Assembly: GCA_017442445.1 (NCBI GenBank)
Contig: JAFRZS010000154.1
Coordinates: forward strand, 1-13,958
Length of the DNA stretch: 13,958 nucleotides
Direction of reading: 5' to 3'
DNA from: Clostridia bacterium
Lineage (GTDB): Bacteria > Bacillota > Clostridia > Oscillospirales > Acutalibacteraceae
The notes under the pieces are model-generated. The model had not been told where the DNA came from. It searched no databases and was given only the letters and a program-made list of their open reading frames with translations. Position 1 is the first letter of the stretch. Each line of letters begins with the position of its first letter. Shown here one piece after another: positions 1 to 6,491 of the stretch. A program made the position numbers and the translations under genes.

Positions 1-769
1 AATCAGAACCGAACATCAATCTTTCCGTACCCACTGCTCTGATACATTCTTCAATAGCATCATCGCACATATTTGCGGTAAAATCAAACATCATATTCTT
101 TGTATTTTTAAGTATTTCAAACGCATCACCGAGATCCTGCTTTGAATAAGCGCGTCCGATATGAGCGCAGATAAGCTTTACATTGGGATAGCGTCTTTCA
201 ATCTCCATAAGCTGAGCAATATTAACTGCATCACGGAGTCTTTGTTTTCTTGCAATATGAAGCATTACTATCCAGCCGTTTTTGTTTGCAACTTCAAGGT
301 GCTCATGAGGAAGAAAATCAAAAATTCTGATTTCGCTATCGGGAATGTACTCAGGACAGAATGATAAATACGGTTTCAACCCTAAAGAATGATTTGCATG
401 AACCTCTCTTGCAAGTGCATCGGGATCCATTGAATAGTCTGTGCGGGTAAGAATCGGAAAATTGTATTTCTTAGCACAGTCATAAACATAATCGTTGCAC
501 TCTTTTACCACCTGACCTACTCCGCCGAACACTAAAGGCGTTACATTGTTCGCAGGAAAAAGTCGTTTGAATGCATCAAGCAACTGCTCTGCTGACATTT
601 CATCTGCCATAAAGCTTGTCCATGTCGCACCGCCGTTTGAGTCACCCGCAGGAGTCATTGTGTTAAGCCATGCGTGTGTGTGAATATCTATAAAGTTTTC
701 GGGAAGGAAGGGTTTTAATTCCTTTTCGTAAACCTGTCTGTCATAATCGTTAATTACAAGATTGAACAT
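1..769 (-). CDS. Amidohydrolase-family (amidohydrolase_2) metal-dependent hydrolase, 3' end outside window
   Basis: This is a TIM-barrel hydrolase of the amidohydrolase_2 group, which in sugar-acid pathways often opens lactones or acts on carboxylic acids. The 256 codons visible begin MFNLVINDYD. The metal-binding signature is present in order: HTH at residues 30-32 (FIDIHTHAW), His171 (VMLHIARK), His203 (ICAHIGRA) and Asp256 (LMFGSD), the last codon in the window. The catalytic core is therefore almost complete and only the C-terminus is missing. The ATG at 769 follows AGAGGCG at a suitable distance and lies 17 bases after the kinase stop, so it is the last visible gene of the sugar operon. 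The family is secure. The substrate is unknown; a lactonase role is inferred only from its kinase and isomerase neighbours. Confidence 0.85.
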   Translation of the reverse strand, partial: MFNLVINDYDRQVYEKELKPFLPENFIDIHTHAWLNTMTPAGDSNGGATWTSFMADEMSAEQLLDAFKRLFPANNVTPLVFGGVGQVVKECNDYVYDCAKKYNFPILTRTDYSMDPDALAREVHANHSLGLKPYLSFCPEYIPDSEIRIFDFLPHEHLEVANKNGWIVMLHIARKQRLRDAVNIAQLMEIERRYPNVKLICAHIGRAYSKQDLGDAFEILKNTKNMMFDFTANMCDDAIEECIRAVGTERLMFGSD

Positions 770-786
770 AATTACGCCTCTTTATT

Positions 787-2148
787 TTAATTTTCCGTTG
801 TAAGAATTTCAGATGCAGTTTTTTCATCGGGATAAATTCCCACTGCCGTACCCGCCAAGGCAGCGGCACCGACAGCACCTGCATATGAGCCGTGTTTTAC
901 ACAGACACTTATACCGAGTTTTTCTGCTATAAGTTCAGCCCATAAGGGATTTTCGGAAGGGCCTCCTACCATAACGGCTTCGTTGCAGATTATTCCCGCA
1001 TCAGTAATACGTTTCATACCCTTTGCGAGCATATCAATTACATTTTCCATAATAGCTCTTGCGATATGTTTTTTCTCATATTTTCTGATTTCAGCATCAT
1101 CAGGCTCTGCCGTCATATCAAGTATAAGACCTCCTGCACCCGTTTGACTCTCCGCTGAATATTCCACTAATTTTATATACCATATATCACTGTTGTCAAC
1201 ATAGGTCTTTGTAAAGTACTCTATCTGCTGAGAAAATGATGTCAGAGATACCATTCCTGCCCACGCGCCTCCGTTTTCAGAAAGAAACGGGTCAACGAGC
1301 ATTTTTGCAGAAATAGCTTTTTCACGCTTTTCAACAGGATAAAATCCTACCCACGATGTACCGCAGGACAGAAGCATCTGTCCTTCTTTTGTGATACCTA
1401 CTCCTCTTGCGGCACTCGGATGGTCAAATGTACCAATAATCACGGGGGTGCCAACAGGCAAACCGCATTTTTCTGCCGCTTCTTTTGTGATTGTTCCGAG
1501 GACAGAACCTGTTTTCATAACAGGCGGAAGTTTTTCTTCATCAATCCCCAATTTTGCAAGAATTTCAGAATTGTATTTTCCTGTTACCTGGTCTATAAGA
1601 TAAAACGGTGTACCTGCAGATTTTACTATTCCCCACTTACCTGTAAGTCTGTAATAAAGGTATTCCGTACTCATGCATACTTTTGAAGATTCTGCTATAA
1701 TTTCAGGCTTGTGGCATTTGTACCAGCAAAGCATCGCCAGCGGGAATGTTTTGAGATCAAATGCCCAACCTGTTGAACGGTAATAAGTTTCTGTATCGAA
1801 GTCACCGAACACACGCGCAACCTCATCCGTAACTCTTTTATCCTGCCAGTTTGAAATAGGAGTCAACGGTTTTGAGTCGCCGTCAAGTAACAGAAGATTA
1901 CCGCTTGCAGATGCCGCAGATACAGCGGCAATTTCTACATTTTCGGGAAGCTTTGAGCTAAACTCACGAAGGAGTTCAAAACAGCTTTCAAGATAATCTT
2001 CCGCCGGAATTTCTACTTTTCCGTCGGGATTTGTTGTGTATGTAAAGGGTACTCTGCCTGTAAAGCGTTCACTTGAATCAGAAGCAATCATTATGCCCTT
2101 GATTGAAGACGTACCGATATCCAGACCGATAATAAATTTCTTTGTCAT
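787..2148 (-). CDS. FGGY-family carbohydrate kinase (xylulokinase/fuculokinase-like)
   Basis: A 453-residue cytoplasmic kinase that should transfer phosphate from ATP to a sugar, probably a ketose made by the isomerase just upstream. The N-terminal actin-fold phosphate loop is GLDIGTSSIKG (residues 8-18). NWQDKR (100-105) matches the conserved sugar-site segment. Asp242 in GTFDHPSAARG is the likely catalytic base. GGPSENPLWAELIAEKLG (395-412) and the AGAVGAAALAG segment (423-433) are typical of the C-terminal FGGY domain. The length is somewhat short of typical xylulokinases (about 480-500) but complete. The ATG at 2148 follows AGAGG by a few bases, and the gene starts 12 bases after the isomerase stop, which implies co-transcription. 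Substrate specificity (xylulose, ribulose, fuculose, erythrulose or another sugar) cannot be read from the sequence. Confidence 0.92.
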   Translation of the reverse strand: MTKKFIIGLDIGTSSIKGIMIASDSSERFTGRVPFTYTTNPDGKVEIPAEDYLESCFELLREFSSKLPENVEIAAVSAASASGNLLLLDGDSKPLTPISNWQDKRVTDEVARVFGDFDTETYYRSTGWAFDLKTFPLAMLCWYKCHKPEIIAESSKVCMSTEYLYYRLTGKWGIVKSAGTPFYLIDQVTGKYNSEILAKLGIDEEKLPPVMKTGSVLGTITKEAAEKCGLPVGTPVIIGTFDHPSAARGVGITKEGQMLLSCGTSWVGFYPVEKREKAISAKMLVDPFLSENGGAWAGMVSLTSFSQQIEYFTKTYVDNSDIWYIKLVEYSAESQTGAGGLILDMTAEPDDAEIRKYEKKHIARAIMENVIDMLAKGMKRITDAGIICNEAVMVGGPSENPLWAELIAEKLGISVCVKHGSYAGAVGAAALAGTAVGIYPDEKTASEILTTEN

Positions 2149-2160
2149 GATAAACCTCTG

Positions 2161-3546
2161 TTACAGAATTATTGTTTCAATCTGAAGAAGTTTGCCGAAG
2201 TATTCTATTTCGTCAACAGTTGCACCGTAAACGAAAATACTGTGGTGAGTTGCACCCCACTTGCTGTGTTCTTCAAGAAATTCTGCGGTTGTATAGCCTT
2301 CGGGCTTCATCCAACCTCTTATTGCACCTTCAAAATTATCCTTGTCATAAGAAACCATTTCTGCGGGTGCAACAAACAAGCGGTAATCATCTCTTGCACG
2401 GCTGATGTTTACATAAACACCCTTACCGCCTTTCATTCTTGTATAACCTGCATAGGGGAATTCATCCTCCGATGCATACTTGCGTCCTGCACGGCTGATT
2501 AAAGGTTTGCAATCTGCAATACCATAGTTTACTTCGCCCATATGACTTAAGAATAACATATTATTCTTCCAATCGGGGCAGAAAATTTCAACAAAGGTTG
2601 TATCTTTATAACCCTGAAGGAATGCACCTGTGAAAGCGGCTGTCATAACATCGCCTTCACCTGCATAACCGATACCGTTCTGCATTGATTTGCAGGTTTC
2701 GATAAACGGCATTGATGTAATACCTGCATCGTTAGGGCCTATTTTCAGGAAATTTATTGAGAATGCTGTCAACTCGTTTGCTGCAATATACTTGCGCATA
2801 GCAAGACATGAACGGACGGATTCCGTATATTCTCTTTCAATGATATTGTCTGCAAAATTATAAAGTTCTTTGTTTGATGATTTCTCTGCTTCAATTTCTT
2901 CCTCTGTTACAGAATCATAGAAAAAGCGGAGATCTTCTGTTGAAGGCTGAACAACTTTTATTCCAAAGCGTTCTGCAAGTTCACCGTAACCTACTCTGAA
3001 ATCACCCATACCTGCAAAAGACTCACCAACAAGACCGACCTTTGCATTTTTAAGTGATTTTGCCGCACCTGATGCACGAACATAACCGCAGACACGGTCT
3101 ATTACATCGGACTCCTGCCAATGACCTGCGGCAATTGCATATTCAACTCCTCTTTGAGTAAGCATACTGCACATATCCATAACACCGTGGATACCGTGGC
3201 AATACATTATCTCACCGTCGTCCTGTTCGTTTGTGAACTCAAGTGTTTCTGTTGTGTCAAGAACTATAATGGGAAGGCTTGTATCACAGAGCGCCTCAAT
3301 ACTTTCAAGTGACGGTGAGTACGCCATATGAATCGTGACCATAGCATCAACATTTTCGCGTTCAAACTTTGCAACTGTAGCCTTGAATTCATTACTGAGT
3401 CTGCAGAATTCAGAGCGCACTACTTCAAGTCCTCTTTTTTCAAATTCCACAGCGATTTTTTCATAGAACTCATTAAGTCTGGGACGGATATCAGGCGTCA
3501 CATCATCATACAGTTTTACATAAAGGGGTAATAAACCGATTTTCAT
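2161..3546 (-). CDS. L-fucose/L-arabinose isomerase family protein
   Basis: A 461-residue cytoplasmic enzyme of the FucI/AraA superfamily, which uses Mn2+ to interconvert an aldose and a ketose. The N-terminal half holds Rossmann-like segments (KIGLLPLYVKLYDD at 2-15; KVGLVGESFAGMGDF at 169-183). The C-terminal half carries plausible metal and catalytic residues: Glu297 (AGEGD), Glu320 (FVEIF), His335 (LSHMGE) and His434/His435 (ATHHS). These roles are assigned by analogy with AraA. It is shorter than classical FucI (about 590) and close to AraA (about 500), and belongs to the loosely characterised group usually given only a family name. The start is preceded by AAGGAG at 3555-3560. A 274-bp repeat element lies directly upstream of that site. 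The downstream kinase begins 12 bases after the stop, which suggests this enzyme feeds a ketose to it. Confidence 0.88.
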   Translation of the reverse strand: MKIGLLPLYVKLYDDVTPDIRPRLNEFYEKIAVEFEKRGLEVVRSEFCRLSNEFKATVAKFERENVDAMVTIHMAYSPSLESIEALCDTSLPIIVLDTTETLEFTNEQDDGEIMYCHGIHGVMDMCSMLTQRGVEYAIAAGHWQESDVIDRVCGYVRASGAAKSLKNAKVGLVGESFAGMGDFRVGYGELAERFGIKVVQPSTEDLRFFYDSVTEEEIEAEKSSNKELYNFADNIIEREYTESVRSCLAMRKYIAANELTAFSINFLKIGPNDAGITSMPFIETCKSMQNGIGYAGEGDVMTAAFTGAFLQGYKDTTFVEIFCPDWKNNMLFLSHMGEVNYGIADCKPLISRAGRKYASEDEFPYAGYTRMKGGKGVYVNISRARDDYRLFVAPAEMVSYDKDNFEGAIRGWMKPEGYTTAEFLEEHSKWGATHHSIFVYGATVDEIEYFGKLLQIETIIL

Positions 3547-3561
3547 AGCTAATTCTCCTTA

Positions 3562-3835
3562 GGGTGAGCAGTCAAACCCAAACACCGTTTTGTGAAGGCG
3601 GATTTTCGCTCATCCTTTGTTAAAATACTCGCAACTCCGAAAGGATTTGCTGTGTTTTGTGCCGCGCCTGAACAAAAATCCGCTCTTTACAAAATCTGCG
3701 ACCTCAAAGTGAGGAGATTTTGAGAGATTTTTGTTTCGGTCGGGCGAAGTAATGCTCTCGCCTTGCGAGAACGAACGGGGCAAAAAGCTCCTAAATATGC
3801 CGCTTTGAGGCGGGTTCGGGTTTAACTGCTCACCC
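3562..3835. mobile_element. MITE-like non-coding element with terminal inverted repeats and TA target duplication
   Basis: The stretch begins TAGGGTGAGCAGTCAAACCC at 3560, and its right end, read on the opposite strand from 3837, begins TAGGGTGAGCAGTTAAACCC. The two arms match over 24 bases with two mismatches (3560-3583 and 3814-3837). Both ends are bounded by TA (3560-3561 and 3836-3837), as expected for IS630/Tc1/mariner-type transposition. There is no open reading frame of useful size inside, but there are strong internal hairpins. Removing the element and one TA gives GAA-TAA-GGAGAATTAGCT-ATG, in which the stop codon of the upstream yjbQ gene runs into the Shine-Dalgarno sequence of the isomerase. 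That is a normal tight operon junction and strongly supports an insertion. The first G of the element now completes a TAG stop. No transposase is in the window, so it would depend on one elsewhere. Confidence 0.85.
3671..3735. repeat. Long hairpin inside the MITE-like element
   Basis: Nested complementary segments form an extended stem: AACAAAAATC (3671-3680) with GATTTTTGTT (3726-3735), CAAAATCT (3690-3697) with AGATTTTG (3715-3722), and CCTCA (3702-3706) with TGAGG (3710-3714) around an AAG loop. Smaller hairpins follow at 3756-3770 (TCTCGC/GCGAGA) and about 3800-3813 (CCGC/GCGG). None is followed by a clean T-tract in the direction of operon transcription, so this is probably not an efficient terminator. 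It could still cause pausing, processing or an RNA stability boundary. Confidence 0.6.
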
Positions 3836-4329
3836 TATTCGCCGATAATCATAATCTGTACAGTACGTTCTCTTGCGCGTGTAGTGTCGAAGTCAATAAA
3901 ATAGATAAAACCGAATTCACCGAGATCCAACTCACCGTCATCAATTACGATAGTTTCGCTTCTGCCGATAATTGATGAACGAAGGTGAGCATCTGTGTTG
4001 TGACAGCCTCTTGCGTCTTCATCATGTTCTTCAGCAAATTTCAATGCCTTCGGGCCGGGATGAAGATACATTCCTTCTTTGCGCTGCTGAGGAATGAAGA
4101 CTTCAAATGCTTCAAGCAAATCCTGCTGAAGTGTTTCAAGACCTGTCATAGACATATCAAAAGCACATTCCTGTGTAATTACACCGCAGGTTGTGTGGTG
4201 TGAATAAACTACAAGAATACCGTCTTTGATGCCTGATTTTTTCAAAGCTTCTTTAGCCTGAGCTGTTACATTATGGAAAGTACACATCTTATCATTTGAC
4301 TGCACTTTGAATTTTTCTTTGTAAATCAT
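3835..4329 (-). CDS. yjbQ: YjbQ-family (UPF0047) protein, second operon copy
   Basis: A 164-residue protein of the YjbQ/UPF0047 family. E. coli YjbQ has been reported to have weak thiamine-phosphate synthase activity, and the physiological role of the family is unsettled. Family hallmarks are SHHTTCG (43-49), LHPGP (89-93), NTDAHLRS (111-118), IGRSETI (121-127) and LGEFGFIYFIDFD (136-148) followed by RARE. The conserved histidines are likely metal ligands. It is longer than the usual 130-140 residues, partly through extra sequence between HPGP and NTDAH. Its ATG overlaps the stop of the TIM-like gene by one base (TAATG), so translation is probably coupled. The present stop TAG takes its G from the inserted element; the ancestral stop was apparently TAA. 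A sugar-linked role is inferred from the operon only. Confidence 0.88.
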   Translation of the reverse strand: MIYKEKFKVQSNDKMCTFHNVTAQAKEALKKSGIKDGILVVYSHHTTCGVITQECAFDMSMTGLETLQQDLLEAFEVFIPQQRKEGMYLHPGPKALKFAEEHDEDARGCHNTDAHLRSSIIGRSETIVIDDGELDLGEFGFIYFIDFDTTRARERTVQIMIIGE

Positions 4330-5045
4330 TATTTATTCTCCTCCATCTTCTTGAGGTCGTCAGCCGCACGGCGAGTTGCCGCAATCATTTCATCAATCAT
4401 AGCGATGGGGTCTTCTGCATTCATAATACCTGATGCGGCACCTGCTGCCTCAGAACCTGCCATGATAAAGTCATATACCTGCTGACCGTTTGTGATACCT
4501 GCTGCCTGTTCAACTAAAATGTCGGGATAAATAGACTTGATTTCTTTTATTGATTCAAGTACAAAGCTCATATCACTGACACCGTTTCCTGTGCCGCCGA
4601 TAAGCTCTGACGGTTCGGGATTTAAGATATCAGGATGAAGCTGTGCAATAGCCTTTGCTTCTGCAATAGTATCTGCACAGGCAAAAACCAACATATCAAG
4701 CTCTCTTGCACGGTCAATTGTAGCTTTAATCTGAGGAACAGACATCGGCTTTTCACAATGATTTACAACAACGCCCTCTGCACCTGCTGCTTTTAAAGCT
4801 TCGGGGAGAATATCTGCCATACCTCGTCCGGGACGGAGTGTGTCCATGTAGGGTGCAAGAACGATCAAGTGCTTTGTATTTTCAACTACTCTGCGGATTT
4901 CAACTGCAGGAGTGATGAACAAAACATCAATATCATATTTTTCTGCTGCTTTATCTGCTGCGAGAGCATATTCTAAAACCTTATCACCATAGATATAGTT
5001 TTTAGTTCCTATTTCAAAATAGGGTGTACGGATTTCTCTTTTCAT
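4329..5045 (-). CDS. Triosephosphate isomerase-like TIM-barrel protein (archaeal-type divergent paralogue)
   Basis: A 238-residue single-domain TIM barrel resembling the short archaeal-type triosephosphate isomerases. Visible landmarks are Lys15 (GTKNYIYG), the catalytic-type His96 (VNHCEKPM), the likely catalytic Glu144 (NPEPSELIGGTG) and a phosphate-binding end (AAGITNG at 181-187, ASGIMNAEDP at 204-213). In classical enzymes the lysine sits in an Asn-x-Lys motif; here Gly13 takes the place of the Asn. The loop after Glu144 has one more glycine than the archaeal version. TIM paralogues in sugar operons include tetrulose-phosphate isomerases of the EryH/TpiB type, so the substrate may be a tetrulose, pentulose or other phosphate rather than glyceraldehyde 3-phosphate. 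It lies between two yjbQ genes: 22 bases after the first, overlapping the second by one base. Confidence 0.8.
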   Translation of the reverse strand: MKREIRTPYFEIGTKNYIYGDKVLEYALAADKAAEKYDIDVLFITPAVEIRRVVENTKHLIVLAPYMDTLRPGRGMADILPEALKAAGAEGVVVNHCEKPMSVPQIKATIDRARELDMLVFACADTIAEAKAIAQLHPDILNPEPSELIGGTGNGVSDMSFVLESIKEIKSIYPDILVEQAAGITNGQQVYDFIMAGSEAAGAASGIMNAEDPIAMIDEMIAATRRAADDLKKMEENK

Positions 5046-5067
5046 AATTTATGTACCCTCTTAAAAT

Positions 5068-5688
5068 TTATCTCTGCTGCTGAAGTGTGTAGTGAACATC
5101 ATAAGCTTTTTCTTCGTCTGTGAACTTATGGAGTGTATCAATAACTTCACCGTTGTTCCACTTTCTGTCGCCAACATCTTCTGTTGTACCCATAACTGTC
5201 ACATTGATCTGACGGCGACGCGCACGGACATGATCCCAGTCAACAAAGTAGATGTGGGCAAATTCACCGCCGTCAAGAACGCCGTCTTTGATTGTCATTG
5301 TTTCGCTTCTGCCGAAGAATACTGAACGGAGATGTCCGTCTGTGTTCATTGATGTGAAATCACCGGGTTCGTTTACATAACGGCCGAACTGTGCATGAAT
5401 CGGACCGGGATGACGGTAATCACCTTCGTCAACATAGTCGGGAATCATTTTGCGCATGATGTCAAGTAAATCGTGCTGTAAATATTCCAAATCAAATGAG
5501 TCAATATCATGTGAGCATTCCTGAACCATAACTGAACAGGTTGTGTGGTGTGATGCGATGCATACAGTACCGTTTTTAATACCTGATGCTTCTACAATTT
5601 CAATAATTTCCTTTGATACATCGTGGAATGTGGGAATCCAACCTCTTGACTGAACTTCTAATTCCTTCTGAAAAACTTTAAATTCCAT
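5068..5688 (-). CDS. yjbQ: YjbQ-family (UPF0047) protein with C-terminal extension, first operon copy
   Basis: A 206-residue member of the YjbQ family, well above the usual 130-140 residues. The core motifs are complete: SHHTTCS (46-52), YRHPGP (91-96), NTDGHLRS (115-122), FGRSETM (125-131) and GGEFAHIYFVDWD (140-152) followed by RARR. Extra sequence includes a segment after HPGP (about 97-114) and a hydrophilic tail from about 168 that is not part of the family core. It is clearly related to the copy at 3835-4329 (same HHTTC, HPGP, NTDxHLRS and GRSET signatures) but strongly diverged, so the duplication is not recent. The ATG at 5688 is preceded by GGAGGAC about 6 bases upstream. The gene starts 42 bases after the SIS gene. 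Its reaction is unknown; a thiamine role is doubtful in this context. Confidence 0.87.
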   Translation of the reverse strand: MEFKVFQKELEVQSRGWIPTFHDVSKEIIEIVEASGIKNGTVCIASHHTTCSVMVQECSHDIDSFDLEYLQHDLLDIMRKMIPDYVDEGDYRHPGPIHAQFGRYVNEPGDFTSMNTDGHLRSVFFGRSETMTIKDGVLDGGEFAHIYFVDWDHVRARRRQINVTVMGTTEDVGDRKWNNGEVIDTLHKFTDEEKAYDVHYTLQQQR

Positions 5689-5730
5689 TTTTTTGTCCTC
5701 CTAAAATTTATCTTAATTTTTATTAAAACC

Positions 5731-6360
5731 TTATTTGTCTGCGTTGAGTCTTTCCCCTACTGCTCCGCCCGGATGAATGAGCGCAAACTGTTCATTCTGA
5801 AAGTCCGTTTCTTCCATAAGCGCAGTTGTGAGTGTGTGGAAAATAACGCAGAGTGCTGTGGTGGATGTTGTACCCTGTGCATTGTACTTATCGGTTTCAC
5901 GGTTGACATGTTGCTTGATAACAACATCTGCCATTTGTGCAAGTACAGAATCAAGGTTCTCTGTTACAACGATAATAGAAACCTCTTTAGCCTTGCATAT
6001 CTCAGCAATCGGAATCAATTCCTTTGTCTTGCCGCCACGAGAAGCAAGAACAATAACATCACCCTTCTGCAAAAAACCGCTTGCGCCGTGTACTGCCTCA
6101 GCAGGAGAAATAAAGCGTGCAGGTTGTTCAATACAGCATAACAGATGTGCTAAGTGCTGACAGATAATACCCGAATGTCCGCAACCGCTTGTGCCGATTC
6201 TTTCGGCATTTTTTAAAAGTTCTACTGCCTTCACAAAAGAAGCTTCATCGAAATAATCTTCCATTTCTCTGATGCATTCCATTTCAATTTTATATACTTC
6301 CTTTGCTAACTTTAAAGATTCGTTCTTAATGGCAAATCCCCCCACTTTCTTTTTTAACAT
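5731..6360 (-). CDS. SIS-domain sugar-phosphate isomerase (KpsF/GutQ/arabinose-5-phosphate isomerase-like)
   Basis: A single-SIS-domain protein like the N-terminal half of KpsF/GutQ/KdsD isomerases, without their C-terminal CBS pair. Motifs, numbered from the upstream ATG: GTSGCGHSG (56-64, sugar-phosphate loop), AEAVHG (87-92), SRGGKTKEL (107-115), QGTTSTT (162-168) and IHPGGAVGERL (195-205), whose His matches the catalytic His of arabinose-5-phosphate isomerases. It should interconvert a phosphorylated aldose and ketose. The coordinates use the outermost ATG, but that ATG (6358-6360) lies inside the -10 box TATAAT (6359-6364), so it cannot be translated from that promoter. Homology begins at KNESLKLAKEV, just after an ATT codon (6328-6330) preceded by GGGGGGA, so the real start may be ATT at 6330 or GTG at 6345. 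First gene of the operon. Confidence 0.88.
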   Translation of the reverse strand: MLKKKVGGFAIKNESLKLAKEVYKIEMECIREMEDYFDEASFVKAVELLKNAERIGTSGCGHSGIICQHLAHLLCCIEQPARFISPAEAVHGASGFLQKGDVIVLASRGGKTKELIPIAEICKAKEVSIIVVTENLDSVLAQMADVVIKQHVNRETDKYNAQGTTSTTALCVIFHTLTTALMEETDFQNEQFALIHPGGAVGERLNADK

Positions 6361-6387
6361 TATATCTAAATAAGCATATCAAGTCAA
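6359..6387 (-). promoter_or_regulatory. Sigma-A promoter of the sugar operon
   Basis: Read on the minus strand, TTGACT (6387-6382) and TATAAT (6364-6359) are separated by exactly 17 bases. Transcription would begin around 6350-6353, leaving a leader of only about 20 bases before the likely ATT start of the SIS gene. The -10 box overlaps the first in-frame ATG, which bears on where that gene starts. No inverted-repeat operator is obvious between 6361 and 6410. Confidence 0.8.
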
Positions 6388-6409
6388 GGTAAAATCCACC
6401 AACTTTATT

Positions 6410-6439
6410 AAAAAAACGCCGTGGAATAAATCCACGGCG
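6410..6439 (-). terminator. Rho-independent terminator of the DUF4173 operon
   Basis: CGCCGTGGA (6417-6425) and TCCACGGCG (6431-6439) form a perfect 9-bp stem with a five-base loop. On the minus strand it is followed by a run of seven Ts (complement of 6410-6416). It lies about 50 bases past the DUF4173 stop. A-rich sequence on the other side (6441-6446) would give some terminator function on the plus strand too. The bases around it resemble a second hairpin at 12646-12669. Confidence 0.85.
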
Positions 6440-6491
6440 CAAAAAATAAATTTCCTATTAAATTATCGTGTCCCCGTGTTGTAATTGGGGT

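Noticed and set aside
161..364. 67-codon plus-strand open frame inside the amidohydrolase gene
   Set aside because: It lies entirely antisense to a gene with complete metal-binding motifs, so it is a frame shadow.
3562..3835. Structured RNA or riboswitch controlling the isomerase
   Set aside because: Terminal inverted repeats flanked by TA and the exact reconstruction of an empty site fit a transposed element better than a regulatory leader.
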